DNA from: an uncultured bacterium
GTDB lineage: Bacteria > Patescibacteria > Paceibacteria > UBA9973 > Zambryskibacteraceae
Assembly (NCBI GenBank): GCA_903918125.1
Contig: CAIXDB010000058.1
Span: 1-14,816, forward strand
DNA length: 14,816 bases
Direction: 5' to 3'
Part shown: piece by piece, positions 7,069-12,508 of the stretch
Position numbering within the stretch: position 1 is the first letter of the stretch
Layout of the letters: each line of letters begins with the position of its first letter
Translations under genes and position numbers: made by a program
Notes under the pieces: model-generated
Database searches by the model: none
Told to the model about the DNA's origin: nothing
Seen by the model: the letters and a program-made list of their open reading frames with translations, nothing else

Positions 7069-7491
7069 ATGCGGTTCATCGTCAGTTTTTTATTTTTCGC
7101 CGGCGTCGTGTCGGCACAGTATCGCATCGACTGCGCGTCGATCGCGAAGTACAAAGACCGGGTGATTTTTTGGAAAAGTATCATCACCGGCGAATGGTGG
7201 CTCGACGATATCCGTTGCGATATCTCGATAGGGAAACGCGATGCGATGCTGATCGAGGAAGCGTTGTTCGTCAGTTTGCAACATCCGACCGTCTGCACAC
7301 CGGGAAAAAAATTCTCGGTCACATGGTTCGGAGAAAGAAAACTTTCTTGCTCGAGAAAGTCAGAAAATAAAACCACTTTCTCGATGAAACACCGCACATC
7401 CATTCTCCGCCGACTCTTCAGTCGGCGGGTTTCTTTTTATACAAAAAAGTGTTATATTTTTTCAGTAATCGTTTTTGGCTCTATCGTCTAA
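7069..7491 (+). CDS. Small secreted cysteine-containing protein; true 3' end uncertain
   Basis: A strong Shine-Dalgarno sequence (GGGAGGG, 7057-7063) lies 5 nt before the ATG, and a signal peptide is clear: MRFIVSFLFFAGVVSA with cleavage before QYRIDC. Four cysteines follow (DCAS, IRCD, TVCT, LSCS), suggesting two disulfides. I know no family. The frame has no stop before the terminator at 7407-7438 and runs into tRNA-Glu, ending at 7491, so residues after about 105 (SMKHRTS onward) are almost certainly not real. An A7 run (7305-7311) in slippery phase A AAA AAA would, by -1 slippage or an uncounted base, lead to TAA at 7368-7370 and a protein of about 100 residues. That loses the fourth cysteine, so I cannot decide between them. 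Confidence 0.65.
   Translation: MRFIVSFLFFAGVVSAQYRIDCASIAKYKDRVIFWKSIITGEWWLDDIRCDISIGKRDAMLIEEALFVSLQHPTVCTPGKKFSVTWFGERKLSCSRKSENKTTFSMKHRTSILRRLFSRRVSFYTKKCYIFSVIVFGSIV
7332..7384 (+). repeat. Alternating complementary repeats able to form exclusive hairpins
   Basis: Four alternating copies are present: AGAAAG (7332-7337), ACTTTCT (7341-7347), TCGAGAAAGT (7351-7360) and ACTTTCTCGA (7375-7384). The last two form a perfect 10-bp inverted repeat. Hairpin 1-2 plus 3-4 competes with hairpin 2-3, an attenuator-like layout just before a terminator. It overlaps the uncertain 3' part of the secreted-protein gene. Confidence 0.5.
7407..7438 (+). terminator. Strong rho-independent terminator
   Basis: CCGCCGACT (7407-7415) pairs perfectly with AGTCGGCGG (7420-7428) around the tetraloop CTTC. 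A T-rich tract (7430-7438) follows. It should end the secreted-protein transcript, and possibly read-through from the dcw operon, ahead of the tRNA gene. Confidence 0.92.
7453..7458 (+). promoter_or_regulatory. Possible tRNA-Glu -10 box
   Basis: TATATT lies 18 nt before the mature tRNA 5' end. No good -35 box is visible; the 17-nt position falls in the T-tract of the preceding terminator. It is the best candidate in the gap between the terminator and the tRNA. Confidence 0.3.
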
Positions 7492-7548
7492 CGGTTAGGA
7501 CGAAGCCTTCTCAAGGCTTAAATCGCGGTCCGATTCCGCGTAGAGTCA
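7477..7548 (+). tRNA. tRNA-Glu, anticodon CTC
   Basis: The cloverleaf is complete. The acceptor is GGCTCTA/TAGAGTC with one G-U pair. The D arm is GTC/GAC with GG in the loop. The anticodon stem is AAGCC/GGCTT around loop TTCTCAA, with anticodon CTC at 7510-7512 reading GAG. The T stem is CGCGG/CCGCG. The T loop reads TCCGATT, so the nearly universal T at position 55 is C. CCA is not encoded (A discriminator, then CAG). A CTC tRNA usually coexists with a TTC tRNA-Glu elsewhere. The gene lies 38 nt after a terminator and is convergent with the peptidase gene, whose in-frame stop at 7546-7548 overlaps it. Confidence 0.95.
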
Positions 7549-8478
7549 CAGCCATATTCTCATTACACCACGATCAGTGTGTTGAAGCCGGAATTGTTGA
7601 AAAAATCCACGATGTGTCGCCTCGCGCGTTCTCGGCGAATATCCTTGCACGCCATTGCCGTTACGCCCCGGTCGGCGACCTTGTTGTGGAATTACGTTCG
7701 AGATTCCCGTCGCGCCGGTCGAAACGTTGCTCGAACGCGTGACCGAAAATACGTTACCGTTGCCGGAAATGCCCGACGGTGTGGCAAGCACGGTGCTGTT
7801 TGAGTTTGTCATCGTCATCGCTTGTGCATCGGCGCCGGAAAGTGTTTCGCTTACACCATTTGCCGTCACCGTGGCATTTTGAAATGTCACTGTACCGAAA
7901 TTGTCGAGCGGAATGAACGACGCACGATTGCGAGCACCGACAGCCAGTGGCATTTCCTCGATCCATTCCGCGGACGAATGTGATGAAACATATGGCACGG
8001 TCACGGAATAATTTTGTCCTGTCGTATTGTCGGCAAAAGAAAAGGTCCATTCGTTTGTGGTTTGCTCCGCGAGTGACACAGTGACCGAATCGCCGCCGTG
8101 AATGGCTAGCGGAATGGTTTGCTGGTAGTTTGGCAAACCTTCAATCCACGCCGTGTATGTCGGCACGCCATTTTCTACAACCGCTTGCGTACCGCTTTGA
8201 ATGAGGTCGGAGGACGTCACACCGCCGATACCGACCCATGTCGCGTCGGCGCTCGTCGACACGTTTGTCGCACCGGTCGGTGTCGGCACAATCCACGTTC
8301 CGCCGACACTCGTGTACGTGCCACCAGTGCTGACATATCCGGCCCAGTTAAGCGACGTGCTTTGCGTGACACTCGAAATCGGCGCAGGGGACGAAGCGTC
8401 GGCAAAAACCGCGCTCATGGACGGTGCTGTCGCAAAAATAGCCAGAAAAATAAATACCAGTTGTTTTTTCATCATCAC
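7546..8478 (-). CDS. Secreted G1-family (eqolisin) glutamic peptidase, probable frameshift near the 3' end
   Basis: The visible ORF encodes 310 residues. A signal peptide (MMMKKQLVFIFLAIFATAPS, then MSAVFA/DA) indicates export. The body matches the eqolisin fold: NWAGYVS (44-50), WIVPTP (62-67), ADATWVGIGG (77-86), LIQSG with Gln94, YTAWIE (108-113) and AEWIEE with Glu175. Gln94 and Glu175 align with catalytic Gln53 and Glu136 of scytalidoglutamic peptidase, which cleaves proteins at acid pH; I aligned them from memory. GAGGTG is 8 nt before GTG 8478; ATG 8475 or 8472 are other starts. After about residue 265 the frame turns Arg-rich and ends inside tRNA-Glu, whereas the +1 frame continues naturally to TAA at 7563-7565. 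The domain itself appears intact. Confidence 0.82.
   Translation of the reverse strand: MMMKKQLVFIFLAIFATAPSMSAVFADASSPAPISSVTQSTSLNWAGYVSTGGTYTSVGGTWIVPTPTGATNVSTSADATWVGIGGVTSSDLIQSGTQAVVENGVPTYTAWIEGLPNYQQTIPLAIHGGDSVTVSLAEQTTNEWTFSFADNTTGQNYSVTVPYVSSHSSAEWIEEMPLAVGARNRASFIPLDNFGTVTFQNATVTANGVSETLSGADAQAMTMTNSNSTVLATPSGISGNGNVFSVTRSSNVSTGATGISNVIPQQGRRPGRNGNGVQGYSPRTREATHRGFFQQFRLQHTDRGVMRIWL
7563..7691 (-). other. Alternative +1 frame: likely true C-terminus of the G1 peptidase
   Basis: In this frame 42 codons are open between TAA (7692-7694) and TAA (7563-7565). The translation ends ...RRHIVDFFNNSGFNTLIVV, which looks like ordinary protein. The zero-frame tail (...RPGRNGNGVQGYSPRT...) does not. 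The stop here is 14 nt clear of the tRNA. A one-base indel, for instance in the C4 run 7666-7669 on the + strand, would join the two parts. Confidence 0.5.
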
Positions 8479-8525
8479 AAGTAATACACCTCGCGATTTT
8501 GCTTTATTTCAACAGAAAAGGTGCC

Positions 8526-8534
8526 TGTGGATAA
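8526..8534 (-). promoter_or_regulatory. Perfect DnaA box (TTATCCACA on the minus strand)
   Basis: TGTGGATAA on the + strand is the exact reverse complement of the consensus. It lies between the divergent peptidase gene and the + strand promoter at 8542. A single box could bind DnaA for regulation or titration, or be chance. Confidence 0.35.
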
Positions 8535-8541
8535 CTAGCGG

Positions 8542-8569
8542 TTGACAAAAAATGACAAGGGAGTACTAT
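8542..8569 (+). promoter_or_regulatory. Strong sigma-70-type promoter with no ORF directly downstream
   Basis: A consensus TTGACA (8542-8547), a 16-nt spacer and TACTAT (8564-8569) predict a transcription start near 8576. The following 200 nt carry no ORF but several hairpins, and the next gene has its own promoter. It therefore probably drives an RNA. Confidence 0.65.
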
Positions 8570-8575
8570 TTACGT

Positions 8576-8707
8576 GTCCGGTAGGGTTGCATGCTGTTGT
8601 TTGTTCGAGGAGGGATAGATTTTTTATCCCTCTTCACCACACAGTCTTCAACTCTTCCGTTGTTCTTTCGGTCACAGTTTGATTTTCAAACCGTGACACA
8701 CTTTTTT
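8576..8707 (+). ncRNA. Candidate structured non-coding RNA
   Basis: Starting from the promoter at 8542-8569, the RNA can fold into an imperfect rod. AGGGTTG (8583-8589) pairs with CAACTCT (8649-8655), and CTGT (8594-8597) with ACAG (8641-8644). GAGGAGGGATA (8607-8617) then pairs with TATCCCTCTTC (8625-8635) around a T-rich loop. A terminator hairpin follows at 8671-8697 with six T at 8702-8707. No ORF or Shine-Dalgarno sequence fits. The size (about 130 nt, or 200 nt if it reads through to the second terminator) and rod shape recall 6S-like RNAs, but I see no diagnostic sequence. A long structured 5' leader of the ATPase gene is the main alternative. Confidence 0.45.
8671..8707 (+). terminator. 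Rho-independent terminator of the candidate RNA
   Basis: GTCAC-a-GTTTG (8671-8681) pairs with CAAAC-c-GTGAC (8687-8697) around ATTTT. Six T at 8702-8707 follow after four bases. Confidence 0.65.
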
Positions 8708-8712
8708 GTTCC

Positions 8713-8742
8713 GAGCTGATTTATCCAGCTCACCCGTTTTTT
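8713..8742 (+). other. Additional hairpin followed by a T-run
   Basis: GAGCTG (8713-8718) pairs with CAGCTC (8726-8731) around ATTTATC. Five bases separate it from six T (8737-8742). It is a weaker, terminator-like element between two stronger ones. Confidence 0.4.
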
Positions 8743-8743
8743 C

Positions 8744-8778
8744 ACTCCGGTACATATGTACTGGGGTTTGTTTTTTAT
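8744..8778 (+). terminator. Second strong terminator before the ATPase gene
   Basis: A stem of about 10 bp (8744-8753 with 8758-8767, including two G-U pairs) closes on ATAT and runs into TTTGTTTTTT. It would stop any transcript from 8576, so the ATPase gene depends on its own promoter, whose -35 box overlaps this T-tract. Confidence 0.6.
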
Positions 8779-8796
8779 AAAAATTCACACTATACT
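8768..8796 (+). promoter_or_regulatory. ATPase gene promoter, leaderless arrangement
   Basis: TTGTTT (8768-8773), a 17-nt spacer and TATACT (8791-8796) end 6 nt before the ATG at 8803. Transcription should begin at or next to the start codon. No Shine-Dalgarno sequence is present. Confidence 0.6.
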
Positions 8797-8802
8797 ATAT
8801 GC

Positions 8803-11571
8803 ATGGAAAAACCTACACAACCTGAAGTTCATTTTACAAACCCCGAAGAAGAAATAAACTTTCTACGCGAGCAGATTGCCGAGAAAGAAAAAGAATTGCG
8901 CGAGAAACATTTTACTGTCGATACCGAAGCGGTTGTGCAGGAACAAATTTCGCGATATCGCGACACATTACCGAAAGATGTGCTCGATGAAACGTACGCG
9001 CTGGTAAAAAATGACGTCGAGGCGATTGCATTAAACCTCACGCCCGAACGTCACGACAAAAAAATCGAGGAGTTGCTGAAAATTTTCAATCAAAAGGGAA
9101 TTAAAAACGCCCTGTCCGTGCTCGCCGGCATGAAAGACCCGCACCTCGAAGACGATTTTCACAAATTTCTGGTGCAATACATAAAAAACGGTTTAGCAAA
9201 AGACGCACATGTGAGCGACGAGTCCTTTCGCGGAACGCACATGACGCTATACGAAGTTGCACTACCCGAAGGCGACGGCGAGGAAGAAAAGAAAGGGTTG
9301 AAGGAATTGATTTCCTCGATGGAGCAGTTTTTCTCCGGCATGCTGTCGGTCGTGAACAAAGACAAAAAAGATAATTACATTGTGCTGGAAATCGCCAACG
9401 CCAACGGCAGTGCTCAGTTTGTGTTCTACATCGCCGTGCCGACTAGCCACAAGGACTTGTTTGAAAAGCAAATCATTTCCATTTTCCACACCGCGCGATT
9501 GACGGAGGTTATCGACGATTACAACGTCTTCAACGAAGACGGCGTGTCGCTCGGCTCACACGTGACGACAAAAGAAAATCCGGTGTACCAGTTCAAAACA
9601 TACGAAACCTTCGACCACGATCCGCTCAATGTCATTCTGAATTCGTTTTCCAAAATTCAAAAAGAAGGCGAGGGTGCGGCGGTGCAAATTATTTTCTCGC
9701 CACGCGGAGAATATTTCAACAAACGATACGAGTTTGCCATTGACCAAATCGAAAAAGATGTGCCGACAAAACAGGCCATCGAAATGCCGGAAACGATTGT
9801 CGGGGAAATAGGCAAAGGTTTCAAAGACTTGCTGTTTTCAAAAACTCCGAAAGAAGGCGAGGAGAAAAAGCCGGTCGACAGCGAGGCTATTCAGAAAATC
9901 AAAACAAAAATCGCCACCACGATAGTCGCCACGAACATCCGCATCGTCGCATCGGCAAAAAGTCGCGAGGATGCCGAGCGCATTCTGACCGGCATCGAAT
10001 CGAGCTTCAACCAATTCACCGACACGGTGTCGAACGGCCTCGTCTGCAAGCGCTACGACGGTTCGCGCCTGCAAAAAATGTTCCGCGATTTTTCTTTCCG
10101 CGCATACAACGCCGACGAATTGATTCCGCTCAACCTCCGCGAGCTGACCACGCTGATTCATTTCCACAACTCGCTCCTTTCGCCGACACCGCAGCTCAAA
10201 CAAACGCACGCCGAGAGTGCGCCGGCGCCGGCAGACATGGCGAGCGAGGGAACGTTTCTTGGCACAAACACTTTTCGCAATGTCGACACGAAAGTGTTCA
10301 TGGCGGACGACGACCGCCTGCGACATGTCTATGTCATCGGCCAAACCGGCACCGGAAAAACCGTGTTTCTGAAAAATATGATTATCCAAGACATCCAGCG
10401 CGGGAACGGCTGTTGCTTCATCGACCCGCACGGCACGGACATTCTCGACATTTTGGCAAACATTCCGCGCAAGCGTTTTAACGACGTCATATATTTCGAC
10501 CCGTCATACACCGAGCGACCGATGGCCTTAAATATGCTCGAATACGATCCGCGTTTTCCGGAACAGAAAACATTTGTGGTAAACGAGCTGTTTAGTATTT
10601 TCCAAAAATTGTACGGTGGCAACCCCGAATCGATGGGTCCGATGTTCGAACAATATTTCCGCAACGCCACCATGCTTGTCATCGAGGACCCGGAAACCGG
10701 TTGCACATTGCTCGACGTCTCGCGTGTCATGTCCAACAAAGCCTTTCGTGATCTGAAAATTTCGCGATGTAAAAACCCCGTCGTGGTGCAGTTTTGGACA
10801 GAGGTTGCCGAGAAGGCCGGCGGGGAAGCGTCGCTCGCCAACATCGTACCGTACATCACCAGCAAGTTCGACGTCTTCCTGGCGAACGACATCATGCGAC
10901 CGGTCATCGCCCAGGAACATTCTTCGTTCAACTTCCGCGACATCATGGATAACAAAAAAATCTTGCTCGTGAATTTGTCGAAAGGTCGTTTAGGGGATAT
11001 AAACGCAAACCTGATTGGTTTGATACTTGTTGGAAAAATTTTGATGGCGGCATTATCTCGAGTGGATACAATTTCGGCACCGGGCATGTCGCAGACGCAA
11101 CCTCAAAATCGGCATGGGGACGTTCCCCCCTTCTATTTATACATTGACGAATTTCAAAACATCACCACCGACTCGATTTCCAGTATCCTGTCGGAGGCGC
11201 GCAAATACAAACTCTCGCTCACCGTGGCGCATCAATTCATCGCACAGTTGCAGGAGAAAATTCGCGACGCGGTGTTTGGCAACGTCGGCTCGATGGTCTC
11301 TTTCCGTGTGTCTGCCGAGGATGCCGAATATCTGGAAAAACAATTCTCGCCGGTCTTCACCGCCAAGGATATTATGAATATCGAAAACTTGCACGCGTAT
11401 GTCAAAATGCTCGTCAACGGCCGCGCGGAAAAAGGTTTCAATATTCACGAACCGTTTCCGCCAAAAGGTGATCCGGCGATCGTCGAGTCACTCAAACAAC
11501 TTTCATACCTGACCTTCGGTGGCAACCGCACGGAGATCGAGGAGGGGATTTTGAAGAAGTATAAAAAGTAG
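8803..11571 (+). CDS. VirD4/TraG-HerA-like ATPase with a long unrecognised N-terminal half
   Basis: This 922-residue protein starts with a charged helical segment (residues 10-40). About 450 residues follow that I cannot assign; they include mixed alpha/beta stretches and a low-complexity linker near 466-480 (HAESAPAPADMASE). The C-terminal half is a RecA-fold motor. Walker A is GQTGTGKT (513-520) and the DPHG motif follows near 543. Walker B is YLYIDE, with D782 and E783, leading into FQNITTDSISSILSEARKY, a TraG/VirD4-type sensor region with AHQFIAQL. Such ATPases pump DNA or couple substrates to secretion channels. I see no transmembrane helix and no other secretion genes nearby. Similar proteins are common in this radiation with role unproven. 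It is monocistronic. Confidence 0.87.
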   Translation: MEKPTQPEVHFTNPEEEINFLREQIAEKEKELREKHFTVDTEAVVQEQISRYRDTLPKDVLDETYALVKNDVEAIALNLTPERHDKKIEELLKIFNQKGIKNALSVLAGMKDPHLEDDFHKFLVQYIKNGLAKDAHVSDESFRGTHMTLYEVALPEGDGEEEKKGLKELISSMEQFFSGMLSVVNKDKKDNYIVLEIANANGSAQFVFYIAVPTSHKDLFEKQIISIFHTARLTEVIDDYNVFNEDGVSLGSHVTTKENPVYQFKTYETFDHDPLNVILNSFSKIQKEGEGAAVQIIFSPRGEYFNKRYEFAIDQIEKDVPTKQAIEMPETIVGEIGKGFKDLLFSKTPKEGEEKKPVDSEAIQKIKTKIATTIVATNIRIVASAKSREDAERILTGIESSFNQFTDTVSNGLVCKRYDGSRLQKMFRDFSFRAYNADELIPLNLRELTTLIHFHNSLLSPTPQLKQTHAESAPAPADMASEGTFLGTNTFRNVDTKVFMADDDRLRHVYVIGQTGTGKTVFLKNMIIQDIQRGNGCCFIDPHGTDILDILANIPRKRFNDVIYFDPSYTERPMALNMLEYDPRFPEQKTFVVNELFSIFQKLYGGNPESMGPMFEQYFRNATMLVIEDPETGCTLLDVSRVMSNKAFRDLKISRCKNPVVVQFWTEVAEKAGGEASLANIVPYITSKFDVFLANDIMRPVIAQEHSSFNFRDIMDNKKILLVNLSKGRLGDINANLIGLILVGKILMAALSRVDTISAPGMSQTQPQNRHGDVPPFYLYIDEFQNITTDSISSILSEARKYKLSLTVAHQFIAQLQEKIRDAVFGNVGSMVSFRVSAEDAEYLEKQFSPVFTAKDIMNIENLHAYVKMLVNGRAEKGFNIHEPFPPKGDPAIVESLKQLSYLTFGGNRTEIEEGILKKYKK

Positions 11572-11574
11572 TTG

Positions 11575-11602
11575 AAAGGGCGAGCATGACAGCTCGCCCT
11601 TT
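11575..11602. terminator. Symmetric hairpin between convergent genes
   Basis: AAAGGGCGAGC (11575-11585) pairs perfectly with GCTCGCCCTTT (11592-11602) around ATGACA. T-tracts are short on both sides. It probably ends both the ATPase gene and the small basic gene that stops at 11606. Confidence 0.7.
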
Positions 11603-11605
11603 GAA

Positions 11606-11728
11606 TTAATCGCGGTCATTCGCCGCTGCTTTTCTCCAGTCAAACCCGACTGGCGCCGGTCTTGTCGGACTTTTTTTCTTCGGTCCCCACTTTTTAACCG
11701 GTTTCCTGATACGAAAAGTTTTACCCAT
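11606..11728 (-). CDS. Small basic protein of 40 residues, unknown function
   Basis: An ATG at 11728 opens a 40-codon frame ending in TAA at 11606. The product is rich in Lys, Arg and Pro: it begins MGKTFRIRKPVKKWGPKKKS and ends FDWRKAAANDRD. It has no hydrophobic segment, so it is probably cytoplasmic and may bind nucleic acid or the ribosome (inference from charge only). A near-consensus promoter (TTGACA, 16 nt, TACAAT) lies 9 nt before the ATG, and a hairpin lies just after the stop, which together make a complete small gene. No Shine-Dalgarno sequence is seen. I recognise no family. It lies downstream of the YqeY gene on the same strand and is convergent with the ATPase gene. Confidence 0.68.
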   Translation of the reverse strand: MGKTFRIRKPVKKWGPKKKSPTRPAPVGFDWRKAAANDRD

Positions 11729-11737
11729 CTGAGCAAG

Positions 11738-11765
11738 ATTGTACTACTTCTATTTATTTTGTCAA
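11738..11765 (-). promoter_or_regulatory. Near-consensus promoter of the 40-residue protein gene
   Basis: On the minus strand, TTGACA (11765-11760), a 16-nt spacer and TACAAT (11743-11738) form one of the best promoters in the window. The -35 box lies inside the last codons of the YqeY gene. Transcription would start close to the ATG at 11728. Confidence 0.7.
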
Positions 11766-12212
11766 TAGCTCATCCACCACTGACTTTACCGTGTCGCCGT
11801 CGGCGCGACCTTTGAGGTCTTTCATCAGTGCGCCCATGAATTTGCCCGCGCCGCTTTTATCCGTCACACCGAGCTCCTGCATTTTTGTTTGCGCCACTTT
11901 CATCACATCCTCGCGAGACATTTGCGCCGGCAGGTACGCTTCGAGCACGGCAAGCTCGGCTTTCTCCGCGTCCGCCAAGTCTGACCGCCCGCCTTTTGTA
12001 AACTGCTCAATCGAATCTTTGCGTTGCTTGACCGCGCGACGGATTACTGCAAGTGTTTCCTCGTCCGTGAGTTCTCCGTCCGGTTTTCGCTTGAGCGCCA
12101 CGAGTTCATTTGTGAACCCCGCCACCAGTCCGCGCACTACGCCGAGTCGCACAGTATCATGCGCCTTCATCGCTTCTTTTATTTGATCTTTGATTGTTTG
12201 TTGTAGTGACAT
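11754..12212 (-). CDS. GatB/YqeY-domain protein
   Basis: This 152-residue soluble protein is of the YqeY family, about the usual length. It starts MSLQQTIKDQIKEAMKAHD and carries family landmarks: LGVVRGL near residue 29, a central Lys/Arg-rich helix (RRAVKQRKDSIEQF), LEAYLPAQMS and the C-terminal SGAGKFMGALMKDLKGRADG. YqeY resembles the tail domain of GatB, the amidotransferase that corrects Glu-tRNA-Gln. That suggests a tRNA-linked role, but the function of the free domain is not established. I chose the ATG at 12212; a TTG at 12230 in frame is less likely. A -10-like GATAAT lies 9 nt upstream, overlapping the stop of the preceding membrane-protein gene. The two are probably co-transcribed. 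Confidence 0.88.
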   Translation of the reverse strand: MSLQQTIKDQIKEAMKAHDTVRLGVVRGLVAGFTNELVALKRKPDGELTDEETLAVIRRAVKQRKDSIEQFTKGGRSDLADAEKAELAVLEAYLPAQMSREDVMKVAQTKMQELGVTDKSGAGKFMGALMKDLKGRADGDTVKSVVDELLTK

Positions 12213-12222
12213 AATTTTTGAA

Positions 12223-12462
12223 TTATCCAATATCTAATGAAAAATGTGCTAATATATATGCCAATAAAATAAATATTAAAACCAGAAGAATACTTTGTAA
12301 AATTAAATTTTTCTTATTTGGTTTTACAATTCCCCATATTGCGATAATTATTAATGGAATTAATATCCCAACAACAAATAAATTAGCAAAACCAGGTAAC
12401 CATAAAAAATATCCACACACAATTAGCATTAAAACTGATGTTATTCTATTTGTTATTTTCAT
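12223..12462 (-). CDS. AT-rich small membrane protein, unknown function
   Basis: This 79-residue protein starts at ATG 12462; a GTG at 12486 in frame would add 8 residues. Three hydrophobic segments are likely: about residues 8-22 (TSVLMLIVCGYFLWL), 28-44 (LFVVGILIPLIIIAIWG) and 53-72 (LILQSILLVLIFILLAYILA). A short basic loop (KPNKKN) separates the last two. The composition is striking: by my count about 24% G+C over 12241-12480, against about 60% in part of rmuC next door. Codon use is dominated by A/T-ending codons. This suggests recent acquisition or relaxed selection. It ends 10 nt before the YqeY ATG. I recognise no family. Confidence 0.62.
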   Translation of the reverse strand: MKITNRITSVLMLIVCGYFLWLPGFANLFVVGILIPLIIIAIWGIVKPNKKNLILQSILLVLIFILLAYILAHFSLDIG

Positions 12463-12496
12463 ACCTTTAATGCTACCACAAACCACATTTTTTTAG

Positions 12497-12502
12497 TACA
12501 AT
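12497..12502 (+). promoter_or_regulatory. -10 box of rmuC, leaderless arrangement
   Basis: TACAAT ends 6 nt before the rmuC ATG at 12509. The -35 region is poor. Spacing matches that at lysS and the ATPase gene. Confidence 0.4.
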
Positions 12503-12508
12503 GGTGAC

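Noticed and set aside
7050..7370. Alternative + strand ORF of 106 residues overlapping the secreted-protein gene
   Set aside because: Its N-terminal part is an Arg-rich shadow without a Shine-Dalgarno sequence; only its last residues may be used after a frameshift.
8119..8545. Plus-strand ORFs antisense to the peptidase gene
   Set aside because: They are Arg-rich shadows of a gene with clear family motifs on the minus strand.
11503..11736. Minus-strand ORF of 77 residues near the ATPase 3' end
   Set aside because: It overlaps the ATPase coding end and the terminator hairpin in the wrong frame; the 40-residue frame at 11606-11728 has the promoter and a proper stop.
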